A DNA stretch of 64,000 bases. Origin: Aequorivita sinensis. GTDB lineage: Bacteria; Bacteroidota; Bacteroidia; Flavobacteriales; Flavobacteriaceae. Location of the stretch: positions 95,143 through 159,142 of the forward strand of contig NZ_VDMC01000005.1 of the NCBI RefSeq assembly GCF_006346335.1, in the 5' to 3' direction. Made by a program: the position numbers and the translations under genes. The notes beneath the pieces are model-generated. The model had not been told where the DNA came from. It did no database searches and saw nothing but the letters and a program-made list of their open reading frames with translations. Below, in pieces: positions 27,376 to 36,073 of the stretch (positions are counted from its first letter, which is position 1; each line of letters opens with the position of its first letter).

Positions 27376-28238
27376 ATGAAATTACAACCACGCAACCACG
27401 CAACCACGCAACCACGCAAAAGTATAAATTTTTATGCTTAATGTTTTTTTTAATATTGCTAACTAACACAACTTTAATAGGACAAAACACTCAAGATTAT
27501 TTTTTAAAAATTAAACAAGGGTATGATTTAGGTGTGATACAGAAAACAATAAAACCTGATTCAACCTTATCGCTATCAATGACCAATAGTAGTTTTGCAG
27601 CGGTCATGAATCAGAAACCCATCTACAAATTCGAAAAACCTTTTCCAAATTTAAACAGTGCGTTTTTAGATTTGGTATATCTTATTACTTTAGATGAAAC
27701 AGCAACAACGACTGATATAATTAGTAGAAATGAAGTACAGTACCTAGAAATAATTGAAGATGATATTCAATTAGCAGATGAACCTATGCCCTTTGCCATA
27801 GTGCCAAATGATTATACAGACGCTCTTTTTGGTGGTAAAAATACCTCTCTAGATTTAATAAAGGCTCCTTTGGCTTGGACTATTTCAACAGGAGAAAATG
27901 TATTGGTTGGTGTCGCAGATACAAAAGTAGATTTGAACCATTTTGACATACCTGTTATTCAAGAAATAAATCAACCTATCACCAACACAGATAAACATGG
28001 TACTGGAGTTGTTGGGATGATTGCGGCTAAAACAAACAATGGTTTAGGCATAGCAAGTTTGGCTCATAACGCATCAATTGTTTCAGCTCCGAGATTAGGA
28101 GATCAAGCAGTATATGCTTTACCACAAATCCCAGGTGTTAAAATTATAAATTGTAGTTGGCAATCAACTTGCACTTACAATATAGCATTGGTCTGCGATG
28201 GCCAAATTCAAGATTCCAAAAACCTTTTAAAACAATAG
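27376..28238 (+). pseudogene. Truncated S8 (subtilisin-like) secreted peptidase; start codon out of frame across an 8-bp repeat
   Basis: The long open frame (265 codons from an internal ATG at 27441) begins with a hydrophobic core lacking a charged n-region (MFFLILLTNTTLIGQ). It then has a prodomain-like part and the N-terminal half of a subtilase: catalytic Asp (GVADTKVD, residue 160) and His (DKHGTGVVGMIAA, residue 186). It stops at residue 265, after KIINCSW, before the oxyanion Asn and the catalytic Ser. It therefore cannot be an active protease. The natural ATG at 27376 is separated from this frame by four AACCACGC copies and runs into TAA after 21 codons. With three copies it would read MKLQPRNHATTQKYK into the hydrophobic core, a normal signal peptide. 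The T9SS gene follows after three bases. Confidence 0.7.
27386..27417 (+). repeat. Octanucleotide tandem repeat, four copies of AACCACGC
   Basis: Four perfect, contiguous 8-bp units starting ten bases after the ATG at 27376. Since eight is not a multiple of three, each gain or loss changes the reading frame. By count the frame joins the downstream subtilase frame with three or six copies, not with the four present. Confidence 0.95.
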
Positions 28239-28241
28239 ATC

Positions 28242-28955
28242 ATGAAAAAGACATTTTTATTAATTATTATGTGTGCTATATGTTCAACCAACTTTGCTCA
28301 AGATATAAGATTGTTTGAGAATCAATGGTTCTTATATTCTCTAGAGATTGAGGGAGTAAATCACCCCGTTCCGCAAAATAACGAAGTAGGTGATGTAGAG
28401 TTGAACATTATGGAACTATTATTTACAACAGAGTTTTGTGATTTTCTTATTCAAGGAGACGAGATAACTATTTCCAACAACGAGATAATAATACCAAATT
28501 TTATTATTACCGGCTTAATTACTTGTGAAATTCAAGAAAACATTGATTATATTGATTTATATTTCTTCCAATTCTTCAACGTTGAATTTGAAAATAGAAT
28601 TTTTGAGTATGCCATTGACACAGACGGTAGTGGATTTGCACTAACCCTCACTAACCAAGAAGGCTACAAAGCATATTATGGCAGTGTACCTCTAGGAGTT
28701 TCCAAGTTTAAAACCGCAGGGTTAACGATATATCCGAATCCCACTAATGAATTGTTGGTGATAAAAGCTTCAAATGGAACAGGCAAATTTAAAATCCAAA
28801 TTTATTCAACGGAAGGAAAACTTCTAAAATCACAAAATTTACATTCTAATGGTCAATTATCAATAAACGTCTCAAACCTTTCCAGCGGCATCTATTTTTT
28901 AAATATTGAAGATGAAGAAGGGAATACTGAAACAAAAAAGTTCCTTATAGAGTAA
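28242..28955 (+). CDS. Secreted protein with C-terminal type IX sorting domain (T9SS type A)
   Basis: 237 residues. Signal peptide MKKTFLLIIMCAICSTNFAQ, a central region of about 130 residues of unknown function (starting IRLFENQWFLYSLEIEG, lipocalin-like in flavour), then a Por_Secre_tail sorting domain over about 160-237. That domain shows the typical LTIYPNPTNELLVIK, QIYSTEGKLLKSQNL and LSSGIYFLNIEDEEG. Such domains direct export through the type IX system that includes SprA (residues 1-1847 are encoded at 1-5543). It starts three bases after the truncated subtilase stop, so both are likely on one transcript. Confidence 0.88.
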   Translation: MKKTFLLIIMCAICSTNFAQDIRLFENQWFLYSLEIEGVNHPVPQNNEVGDVELNIMELLFTTEFCDFLIQGDEITISNNEIIIPNFIITGLITCEIQENIDYIDLYFFQFFNVEFENRIFEYAIDTDGSGFALTLTNQEGYKAYYGSVPLGVSKFKTAGLTIYPNPTNELLVIKASNGTGKFKIQIYSTEGKLLKSQNLHSNGQLSINVSNLSSGIYFLNIEDEEGNTETKKFLIE

Positions 28956-28975
28956 ACTGTTAATTATACCTACAA

Positions 28976-29005
28976 GGAGATTGCTTAGTGCCTCGCAATG
29001 ACACC
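28976..29005. repeat. Short intergenic repeat-like element
   Basis: The minus strand contains TCATTGCGAGGCACTAAG followed by CAATCTCC, with ATTGC and GCAAT as inverted ends. From memory this resembles short elements (CATTGCGAGG...GAAGCAATCT) found between genes in many bacteria. Copy number in this genome cannot be seen here. Confidence 0.45.
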
Positions 29006-29041
29006 TTTCAGGATACTTAGGATAAAATAGTTTAAACAAAA

Positions 29042-29076
29042 AAAACGCTCTGGAAAGTTAATTTTCAGAGCGTTTT
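29042..29076 (-). terminator. Terminator of the rimP-nusA-infB operon
   Basis: AAAACGCTCTG at 29042-29052 pairs with CAGAGCGTTTT at 29066-29076 (11 bp). On the minus strand a T-run follows (the A-run at 29036-29045 of the plus strand). It is 22 bases beyond the infB stop and may also end the plus-strand T9SS gene transcript. Confidence 0.88.
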
Positions 29077-29098
29077 AAATATTTATAGAAACTAGTAA

Positions 29099-31954
29099 TT
29101 ACTTCAACTTCTTTTTCACTGCTACTTCTTGGAAAGCTTCAATAATATCGTTTTCTCTAATATCGTTGTAGTTTTTAATTTGAATACCACAGTCGTACCC
29201 TTTAGATACTTCTTTCACATCGTCTTTGAAACGTTTTAAAGAAGCTAGTTCACCTGTGTAAACCACAACACCTTCACGAATCAATCGAATACCCGAGTTT
29301 CTAAAGATTTTACCTGTAAGCACCATACAACCTGCAATGGTTCCAACTTTAGATATTTTGAATGTTTCACGAATTTCGGCTGTACCAGTAATCTCTTCTT
29401 TCATCTCTGGGGATAGCATTCCTTCCATTGCATCCTTTACGTCGCCAATTGCATCGTAAATGATAGAGTATGTACGGATATCTATTTCTTCCTTATCAGC
29501 TATCTGACGCGCATTACCCATTGGACGCACGTTAAATCCAATTATAATTGCATCGGAAGCAGAAGCTAACAACACATCGCTTTCGGTAATTGGCCCAACA
29601 GCTTTATGGATTATATTAACCTGAATTTCTTCAGTAGATAGTTTTTGGAATGAATCTGTCAATGCTTCCACCGAACCATCAACATCACCCTTAAGGATAA
29701 TATTAAGTTCTTTAAAGTCTCCAAGAGCAATACGTCTACCAATTTCATCAAGTGTAATATGACGTTGTGTTCTTACCGACTGCTCACGTTGTAATTGGGT
29801 ACGTTTAGTAGCGATAGATTTTGCTTCACGTTCATCTTCAAACACATTAAACTTATCACCCGCTTGAGGCGCTCCATCTAAACCTAGTACGGATACTGGA
29901 GTTGACGGACCTGCTTCCTGAACATTTTTACCACGTTCATCTTGCATAGCTTTAACTTTACCACTATGCTGACCAGCTAGTAAGTAGTCTCCTACCTTTA
30001 ATGTACCTCCTTGCACTAGAACCGTTGAAACATAACCACGACCTTTGTCAAGGAATGCCTCTACTACAGTACCATCTGCTTGGCGGTTTGGATTTGCTTT
30101 AAGCTCTAATAATTCAGCTTCAAGCAATACTTTTTCTAGTAATTCTTTAACACCAACTCCTGTTTTAGCAGAAATATCGTGTGATTGTATTTTTCCACCC
30201 CAATCTTCAACCAATAGGTTCATTTGAGCTAGTCGTTCTTTAATCCTTTCTGGATTAGCAGTAGGCTTATCTATTTTGTTTATCGCGAAAACTATTGGCA
30301 CACCCGCAGCTTGTGCGTGACTTATTGCCTCCTTAGTTTGTGGCATAATATCATCATCTGCCGCTACAACAATAATTGCAATATCAGTTACTTGAGCACC
30401 ACGAGCACGCATCGCTGTAAACGCTTCGTGACCAGGAGTATCAAGGAAAGCCAGTTTTTGACCTCCATCAAGCTCTACGGCGTACGCACCTATATGCTGC
30501 GTAATACCTCCAGACTCACCTGCAATTACATTTTCCTTACGTATGTTATCTAGCAATGACGTCTTACCGTGATCAACGTGACCCATTACTGTTACAATCG
30601 GAGCTCTTGGCAATAAATCTTCAGGAGCATCCACGTTGCGCTCTATAGACTCTTCAATATCTGCAGTTACAAATTCAACGTCGTATCCAAATTCATCTGC
30701 CACTATACTTAGTGTTTCTGCATCTAGACGTTGATTCATCGTTACCATCATTCCCAAACTCATACAAGCTGAGATAATTTTGGTAACAGGAACATCCATC
30801 ATAGTTGCCATTTCACTAGCAGTTACAAACTCAGTAACCTTAAGAAGCTTACTTTCTGCTTCTTGTTGCGCCATTTCATCCTCAGTTTTCTGACGGTGGA
30901 AATCTCGTTTTTCACGACGGTACTTAGCACCCTTCCCTTTAGAAGACTTCCCTTGAAGTTTTTCTAAAGTTTCGCGCACTTGTTTTTGTACTTCTTCTTC
31001 GCTAGGCTCTTCTTTAGGAGTATTTGGACGCGGCTTTCTGCCTTTTCCACGATTATCTCTAAAGTTTCCACCTCCGGCAGTTTTAGGAGCTTCTTTACTT
31101 ATACGACGACGCTTACCTTTTTTGTCTTTGTTAGCGTCGGTCTTAGGATCTTTTTTCTTTTCAGGTTTTTTAAACTGAGAAAGATCAATTTTTTGACCTG
31201 TAAAGTTTGGACCTTCTAGTTTGCGGTATTTTGTAGTTACCGTATCCGAATCTTTTTTTGAAGGCTCCACTTTGGCTTCTTCTTTAGATTCAACCTTAGG
31301 CTCGACTTTCGGTTCTTCTTTAATTTCTTTTTTAGAAACAGGAGATTCAGCAGGCTTTTCTACTTCTTCTTTCTTAGTAGGAGGAGTTGGTTTTGTTTTT
31401 GGCTTTTCTTCTACAACATTTTCTTTCTCAGCCTTTTCTTCTACCTCAGGTTTTTCCTCAACTTTTGGTTTTTCGGCTTTAGGTTTTTCGGCTACAACTT
31501 CAGGCTTTTCTTCTTTTTCAACCTTTACCTTTTCTTCTTTAGCAGGCTCCACCTCAACTGGCTTTTCAGCAGCTTTAGGCTCTTCTTTTTTAGGTTTCCC
31601 TGTAGAAAGATCAATCTTACCTATTTGTTTAGGACCCTCAAGTTTAGCGCCAGCTCTGATTACTCGAGAGGCTTCTTCTTTCTTTTGCTTTTCTTCAAGC
31701 TCACGCTCACGCGCTAATCGAAGCTCTTCTTTCTCCTTGCGCTTTTCCTCACCAATTTCCTTGGATTCTACTTTTTTACTTTTGTCGGTTTCAAACTCTT
31801 CAAAAAGAACTTCGTATTCATCGCCCGTTATTTTAGTGTTTGGACTTGCGACCACATCGAAACCTTTTGTGCTCAAAAATTCCACGGCACGATCCAACGA
31901 GATATTAAATTCACGTAATACCTGACTTAGTCTTTTTTTCTTTACTCCAGCCAT
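29099..31954 (-). CDS. infB: Translation initiation factor IF-2
   Basis: 951 residues. IF-2 is the GTPase that brings initiator tRNA to the 30S subunit. The N-terminal IF2_N module ([21 protein letters not shown]) is followed by a long, low-complexity K/E/P-rich linker (about 75-340), a second IF2_N module, and the G domain. G-motifs visible are [17 protein letters not shown] and NKID. The C-terminal domains end [18 protein letters not shown]. The linker explains several long mirror-image open frames on the opposite strand, which are not genes. It is the third gene of rimP-nusA-infB, 59 bases after nusA. Confidence 0.98.
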   Translation of the reverse strand: MAGVKKKRLSQVLREFNISLDRAVEFLSTKGFDVVASPNTKITGDEYEVLFEEFETDKSKKVESKEIGEEKRKEKEELRLARERELEEKQKKEEASRVIRAGAKLEGPKQIGKIDLSTGKPKKEEPKAAEKPVEVEPAKEEKVKVEKEEKPEVVAEKPKAEKPKVEEKPEVEEKAEKENVVEEKPKTKPTPPTKKEEVEKPAESPVSKKEIKEEPKVEPKVESKEEAKVEPSKKDSDTVTTKYRKLEGPNFTGQKIDLSQFKKPEKKKDPKTDANKDKKGKRRRISKEAPKTAGGGNFRDNRGKGRKPRPNTPKEEPSEEEVQKQVRETLEKLQGKSSKGKGAKYRREKRDFHRQKTEDEMAQQEAESKLLKVTEFVTASEMATMMDVPVTKIISACMSLGMMVTMNQRLDAETLSIVADEFGYDVEFVTADIEESIERNVDAPEDLLPRAPIVTVMGHVDHGKTSLLDNIRKENVIAGESGGITQHIGAYAVELDGGQKLAFLDTPGHEAFTAMRARGAQVTDIAIIVVAADDDIMPQTKEAISHAQAAGVPIVFAINKIDKPTANPERIKERLAQMNLLVEDWGGKIQSHDISAKTGVGVKELLEKVLLEAELLELKANPNRQADGTVVEAFLDKGRGYVSTVLVQGGTLKVGDYLLAGQHSGKVKAMQDERGKNVQEAGPSTPVSVLGLDGAPQAGDKFNVFEDEREAKSIATKRTQLQREQSVRTQRHITLDEIGRRIALGDFKELNIILKGDVDGSVEALTDSFQKLSTEEIQVNIIHKAVGPITESDVLLASASDAIIIGFNVRPMGNARQIADKEEIDIRTYSIIYDAIGDVKDAMEGMLSPEMKEEITGTAEIRETFKISKVGTIAGCMVLTGKIFRNSGIRLIREGVVVYTGELASLKRFKDDVKEVSKGYDCGIQIKNYNDIRENDIIEAFQEVAVKKKLK

Positions 31955-32013
31955 AAATGCTTTTTCCTGTTTTTCTTTTTAAAAAATTTGTATAAAAGTA
32001 GTCAAAGTTTCAA

Positions 32014-33246
32014 CTACTCTTCAAATTCTTCTTTTAATATATTAATTACATCAAGAATGGTTTCTTCTTCCAAATCGGTTCGTTTAACCAAATCCTTGAT
32101 ATCGTGTTCTAGTACACTCTTAGCTGTATCTAGACCTATTTTATGGAATTCTTCGATGATCCAGCCTTCTATTTCATCTGAGAATTCACGCAACTCTACG
32201 TCTTCTTCTGCGCCTTCACGAAGCACATCTATTTCATAGCCTGTTAATTGACCTGCAAGGCGAATGTTATGCCCTCCACGACCAATTGCTTTACTCACTT
32301 CTTCAGGACGAAGAATTACCTCAGCTCGTTTAGTCTCTTCATTTATTTTAATTGAAGTTACTTTTGCTGGGCTTAATGCACGAGTAATATAAAGGTTAAT
32401 ATTACTTGTATAATTTATAACATCGATATTTTCGTTTCCAAGTTCACGTACAATACCGTGTATTCTTGAACCTTTCATACCAACACAAGCTCCTACAGGA
32501 TCAATACGATCATCGTATGAATCTACAGCAACTTTTGCTTTTTCACCAGGAATACGAACTACTTTTTTAACAGTAATTAAACCGTCAAATACTTCTGGAA
32601 TTTCTTGTTCGAATAATTTTTCAAGGAAAATTGGGTTTGCGCGCGACATAATAATTGTCGGTTTATTTCCTTTTAAATCAACGCTTTCAATAATTCCACG
32701 AACGTTATCTCCTTTTCTGAAAAAGTCTGAAGGAATTTGTTTATCCTTTGGAAGGATAACTTCATTCCCTTCATCGTCTAACAATATAACGGCACGGTGA
32801 CGAATGTGATGAACCTCAGCAGTGTAAATTTCTCCTTCAAGATCTTTAAATTGCTTATAGATGATAGTATTATCGTGCTCGTGAATTTTTGAAATAAGGT
32901 TTTGACGCAATGCCAAAATAGAACGACGCCCTAGGTCGATTAACTTTACTTCTTCCGAAACATCCTCTCCAATCTCAAAATCCGGCTCAATTTTTTGTGC
33001 TTCGCTTAAAGAAATCTCTTCGTTTGGATCCTCTACTTCTCCATCTGCAACCACAACACGGTTTCTCCAAATCTCCAAATCCCCTTTATCAGGGTTTACA
33101 ATTATATCAAAGTTATCGTCACTTCCATATTTCTTTTTCAGTGCATTTCTGAAAACGTCTTCAAGTATCGCCATAAGCGTTACTCTATCTATTTGCTTAT
33201 CATCTTTAAACTCTGAAAAAGAATCGATTAGTGCTAAGTTTTCCAT
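32014..33246 (-). CDS. nusA: Transcription termination/antitermination factor NusA
   Basis: 410 residues. NusA binds RNA polymerase and nascent RNA and controls pausing and termination. The N-terminal polymerase-binding domain (1-130), an S1 domain (about 135-205, IYTAEVHHIRHRAVILL) and two KH domains (about 215-350, VGACVGMKGSRI and SKAIGRGGHNIRLAGQL) are present. The C-terminal acidic repeats of the E. coli protein are reduced to one helix-hairpin-helix-like tail, as usual outside Proteobacteria. It sits 10 bases after rimP and may control its own operon through the leader hairpin at 33738-33758 (inference). Confidence 0.97.
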   Translation of the reverse strand: MENLALIDSFSEFKDDKQIDRVTLMAILEDVFRNALKKKYGSDDNFDIIVNPDKGDLEIWRNRVVVADGEVEDPNEEISLSEAQKIEPDFEIGEDVSEEVKLIDLGRRSILALRQNLISKIHEHDNTIIYKQFKDLEGEIYTAEVHHIRHRAVILLDDEGNEVILPKDKQIPSDFFRKGDNVRGIIESVDLKGNKPTIIMSRANPIFLEKLFEQEIPEVFDGLITVKKVVRIPGEKAKVAVDSYDDRIDPVGACVGMKGSRIHGIVRELGNENIDVINYTSNINLYITRALSPAKVTSIKINEETKRAEVILRPEEVSKAIGRGGHNIRLAGQLTGYEIDVLREGAEEDVELREFSDEIEGWIIEEFHKIGLDTAKSVLEHDIKDLVKRTDLEEETILDVINILKEEFEE

Positions 33247-33256
33247 ATCAATTCTA

Positions 33257-33718
33257 TTAAAATGTTATCATCACTTTTGCTTCCATAATATCTTCATAAG
33301 GCAGTGTTGCCTCTTTTTGAACGGTAACTTTCCCCTTTCCTACTGGTTTAGGCTCTCGCACAGACCACTTCAAGGTACAACTTTCTTCGTTCGCAGCGAT
33401 TAATTCGCCTTCAATTTTTTCTTCGTTTTTAGTTTTTATTTTAAGCGTTCTTCCTAAGTTCTTTTTATACTGCCTAGGTAAAGTCAATGGTTCTGAAACA
33501 CCCGATGACATTACTTCTAAAGAGAAATCATATTCCTCACGGTCCAAATTATGTTCAATTTGTCGGCTAACAGCTATACAATCTTCAACCGTAACGCCTT
33601 TATCGCCGTCAAGGATGACCCGTATTTGGTTATCTTCAGTAATATTTAGGTCGATCAAAAACAGAGATTGGTTTTCTGCTAAAGCAGTTTCTAGTAGTTG
33701 TGCTACTTTTTCTCGCAT
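33257..33718 (-). CDS. rimP: Ribosome maturation factor RimP
   Basis: 153 residues. RimP helps assemble the 30S subunit. The N-terminal domain contains [26 protein letters not shown] and [17 protein letters not shown], the conserved core of the family; the C-terminal half is a small Sm-like barrel ([18 protein letters not shown]). It is first in the operon and has a terminator-like hairpin only about 20 bases upstream of its ATG. Confidence 0.95.
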   Translation of the reverse strand: MREKVAQLLETALAENQSLFLIDLNITEDNQIRVILDGDKGVTVEDCIAVSRQIEHNLDREEYDFSLEVMSSGVSEPLTLPRQYKKNLGRTLKIKTKNEEKIEGELIAANEESCTLKWSVREPKPVGKGKVTVQKEATLPYEDIMEAKVMITF

Positions 33719-33732
33719 CGTTTTTTAGCTAT

Positions 33733-33758
33733 AAAAAGAGGGGACTTTTAGTCCCCTC
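33733..33758 (-). promoter_or_regulatory. Terminator-like hairpin in the rimP-nusA-infB leader (possible attenuator)
   Basis: On the minus strand GAGGGGACT, loop AAA, AGTCCCCTC (perfect 9-bp, GC-rich) is followed at once by TTTTT. It lies between the -7 box at 33784-33791 and the rimP ATG at 33718. A transcript reaching rimP must read through it. Confidence 0.7.
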
Positions 33759-33783
33759 AGATATTTTCGTATCAAAATCGGTG

Positions 33784-33791
33784 CAAATATA
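33784..33791 (-). promoter_or_regulatory. -7 box (TATATTTG) for rimP-nusA-infB
   Basis: Minus-strand TATATTTG, a full consensus match. The predicted leader is about 60 bases and contains the hairpin at 33738-33758. Confidence 0.5.
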
Positions 33792-33832
33792 CTATAATTT
33801 TTTAATATTATAAAAATCAAGGGTAACCGATT

Positions 33833-33840
33833 TATTTTTG
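33833..33840 (+). promoter_or_regulatory. -7 box (TATTTTTG) for the UspA gene
   Basis: Plus-strand TATTTTTG fits TAnnTTTG, giving a leader of about 36 bases to the ATG at 33880. No -33 TTG at normal spacing was found. Confidence 0.4.
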
Positions 33841-33879
33841 TAAATTATCATCGCTTAAAAATTAATCCCAAATCTATTT

Positions 33880-34701
33880 ATGAAACGTATTTTAGTTCCC
33901 ACAGATTTTTCCGAACAAGCTGAAAACGCCCTTAAAGTAGCTATAAAATTAGCTAAAAAACACAATAGTGAAGTTTACGTTTTGCACTCTTTGGAAATTC
34001 CAATGCAATACGCTACTGCTAAAGATTCTGGCAGCCTTCCCGAATCGTTGTATTTTATAAAACTTACTGAAAAACGCTTTAACGACCTTAGAAACAGCGA
34101 ATTCCTTGAGGGAATTACGATAAACGAGACAATTGGTCACAACGAAATTTTTGAAGATATTAATGAAGCTTGTAAGAATTATGACATAGATCTTATAGTT
34201 ATGGGATCTAATGGTGCTAGTGGATTTAAAGAAATGTTTGTAGGAAGTAATACAGAAAAAGTTGTTCGCACCGCCGAAGTTCCAGTATTGGTGATAAAGA
34301 ATAATCATTCGGAATTTAATGTGGAAGATTTTGTATTTGCAACTGATTTTTCTGAAAATTCACGCGGTACATTGATTAAAGCTTATGATTTCGCTAAAAA
34401 AATTGACGCAAAACTACATTTGCTATACGTGAACACGCCTGCAGGTTTTAAAACTTCTGGCCAAGCTCAGAAATTAATGGAGGATTTTGTAGATGGTATA
34501 GGAATTGAAAATTACTCTCTAAACATCTATAACGACACTACCGTGGAAAAAGGAATACTAAATTTCACAAAATTTATAAATGGTGAATTAATTGGAATGG
34601 CCACTCACGGACGCAAAGGTATTTCACACTTTTTTAATGGAAGTATCAGTGAGGATATGGTAAACCATGCTAATATGCCAGTAATTACATTTAAGAAATA
34701 A
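33880..34701 (+). CDS. Tandem universal stress protein (UspA family)
   Basis: 273 residues made of two Usp domains (about 1-140 and 145-273). Each begins with a typical strand (MKRILVPTDFSEQAENALKV and FVFATDFSENSRGTL). The nucleotide-loop glycine pattern is clear in the first domain (VMGSNGASGFKEMFVGSNTEKVV); the second has MATHGRKGISHFFNGSISE. Usp proteins bind ATP or other ligands and are induced under stress; the exact role is unknown. It is a single gene, divergent from rimP and convergent with the pigment cluster, whose last gene ends eight bases away. Confidence 0.92.
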   Translation: MKRILVPTDFSEQAENALKVAIKLAKKHNSEVYVLHSLEIPMQYATAKDSGSLPESLYFIKLTEKRFNDLRNSEFLEGITINETIGHNEIFEDINEACKNYDIDLIVMGSNGASGFKEMFVGSNTEKVVRTAEVPVLVIKNNHSEFNVEDFVFATDFSENSRGTLIKAYDFAKKIDAKLHLLYVNTPAGFKTSGQAQKLMEDFVDGIGIENYSLNIYNDTTVEKGILNFTKFINGELIGMATHGRKGISHFFNGSISEDMVNHANMPVITFKK

Positions 34702-34709
34702 AGAAATAC

Positions 34710-36011
34710 CTACTTATTTTTTTGAAGCCTGTGATCTATCAAGTCCACAGGCTTTCTACTTAAAGGTGGAAACCTTAGTGCTTGAATCTCTTCAGATGAG
34801 GCATATTCTAACTTAGGCGCTACTCGTAATTTTGCTCTAAAATGATCTTTGATATCTAAAAGAAGCTCTTCGGAAATATTATCGGATGCAATCTTTATTA
34901 AAATTTCATCGGTACCTAATTCATTGTGAAACACTTCAATTACGTAGCTTTCAACTTCTGAAAAGTTATTTAAAATATTATACATCGCCGGCGGATACAA
35001 GGTAGTTCCCTTATATTTAATCATTTGCTTTTTACGCCCAACAACCGGCCCTAAGCGCATGGTATTACGCCCACACTTGCACTTTTCATCATTTGCTTGA
35101 ACCATATCACCTGTTTTAAAACGCAATAACGGCATCGCTTCAACACCTAATGTGGTAATTGTAAGTTCGCCCACTTCACGATTTTTTACCGGATTATTAT
35201 TTTCATCCAAAATTTCAGCAATAATCAATTCCGGATGGTGATGACCGCCAACGTGATATTCACATTCATTAAATGCTGTACTCATTTCGGTAGAAGCATA
35301 AGTTGAAAACAACTCAATATCCCAATCTTTTTTAATTTTTTTTGACAGTATATTCAAAGAAAAATCTTGATCGCGAATAGGTTCACCAATGCATATAGCT
35401 GCTTTAACACCTGTATTTTTTAAATCTATATTATGCTGTTTTGCATATTCTATAAGTTTTAAAAGAAACGAAGGCACTGTAATTAAGTAAGTAGGATTAA
35501 ATTTTAAAATCGAATCCCATTGTAGCTCAGGAATCCCAGATCCAACTCGAATGATTCCCGCTCCCAATTTTCGAGCACCTAAAAAGTAAGCCAACCCTGC
35601 CATAAACCTGCGGTCGATAGTGGTCATCAACTGCATCACATCGGTCTTCTTAACTCCTGCACACTCAAATGAAATCGCTTCGTTATAGGCTAAGCGATTT
35701 AAATCGTTATCGGTAAGTGCAAATATTACAGGGTCACCCAAAGTTCCAGAGGTTGTAACATAGTCTATAATCTCAGCTCTTGGCACACATATAAAATCAT
35801 CATTATAACGCTGCAGAAAATCTTTAGTAGTAACAGGAATTTTATAAAGGTCTTCGAGCTTCTTTATTTTTAAAACATTAATATTGTTTTCCTTAAAAAA
35901 GCGCTTGTAAAATGGAGATTTCTCATTTAGATATTCTAGCGTGTCTTTAAGCTTCTCTTCTTGAAAGGCTTTTATTTCTTCTTTGGATGCTTTTTCTATT
36001 TTTGGAATCAT
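34710..36011 (-). CDS. Phenylacetate-CoA ligase-type adenylate-forming enzyme (aryl activation in flexirubin synthesis)
   Basis: 433 residues of the PaaK-like branch. The phosphate-binding loop VTTSGTLGDPV (about 85-95), the acyl-adenylate motif STYASTEMSTA, the FKTGDMV aspartate and the C-terminal hinge GRKKQMIKYKGTTLYP are visible, as is a CKCGRN Cys pair typical of PaaK. In this context it probably activates 4-coumarate or a related aryl acid onto an ACP to prime polyene synthesis (inference from cluster). It is the last gene of the cluster on the minus strand. No terminator was found between it and the convergent UspA gene. Confidence 0.85.
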   Translation of the reverse strand: MIPKIEKASKEEIKAFQEEKLKDTLEYLNEKSPFYKRFFKENNINVLKIKKLEDLYKIPVTTKDFLQRYNDDFICVPRAEIIDYVTTSGTLGDPVIFALTDNDLNRLAYNEAISFECAGVKKTDVMQLMTTIDRRFMAGLAYFLGARKLGAGIIRVGSGIPELQWDSILKFNPTYLITVPSFLLKLIEYAKQHNIDLKNTGVKAAICIGEPIRDQDFSLNILSKKIKKDWDIELFSTYASTEMSTAFNECEYHVGGHHHPELIIAEILDENNNPVKNREVGELTITTLGVEAMPLLRFKTGDMVQANDEKCKCGRNTMRLGPVVGRKKQMIKYKGTTLYPPAMYNILNNFSEVESYVIEVFHNELGTDEILIKIASDNISEELLLDIKDHFRAKLRVAPKLEYASSEEIQALRFPPLSRKPVDLIDHRLQKNK

Positions 36012-36073
36012 TTACTGTTCTTTTTGGAAGCAAGACTTTAAGGCTTACTAAACACCACGCCTTTTTAATTCTG

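Noticed and set aside
27441..27451. Run of eight T as a second slippage site
   Set aside because: Such runs are common in AT-rich DNA; the repeat of 8-bp units just upstream explains the frame break better.
31221..31925. Long plus-strand open frame rich in Ser/Phe opposite infB
   Set aside because: It is the mirror of the K/E-rich IF-2 linker; codon bias of the linker keeps the opposite strand open. No start signals or homology features.
34725..34754. Inverted repeat AAGCCTGTG / CACAGGCTT near the convergent gene ends
   Set aside because: It is inside the coding end of the ligase gene and has no T-run on the correct side in either direction, so it is not a convincing terminator.
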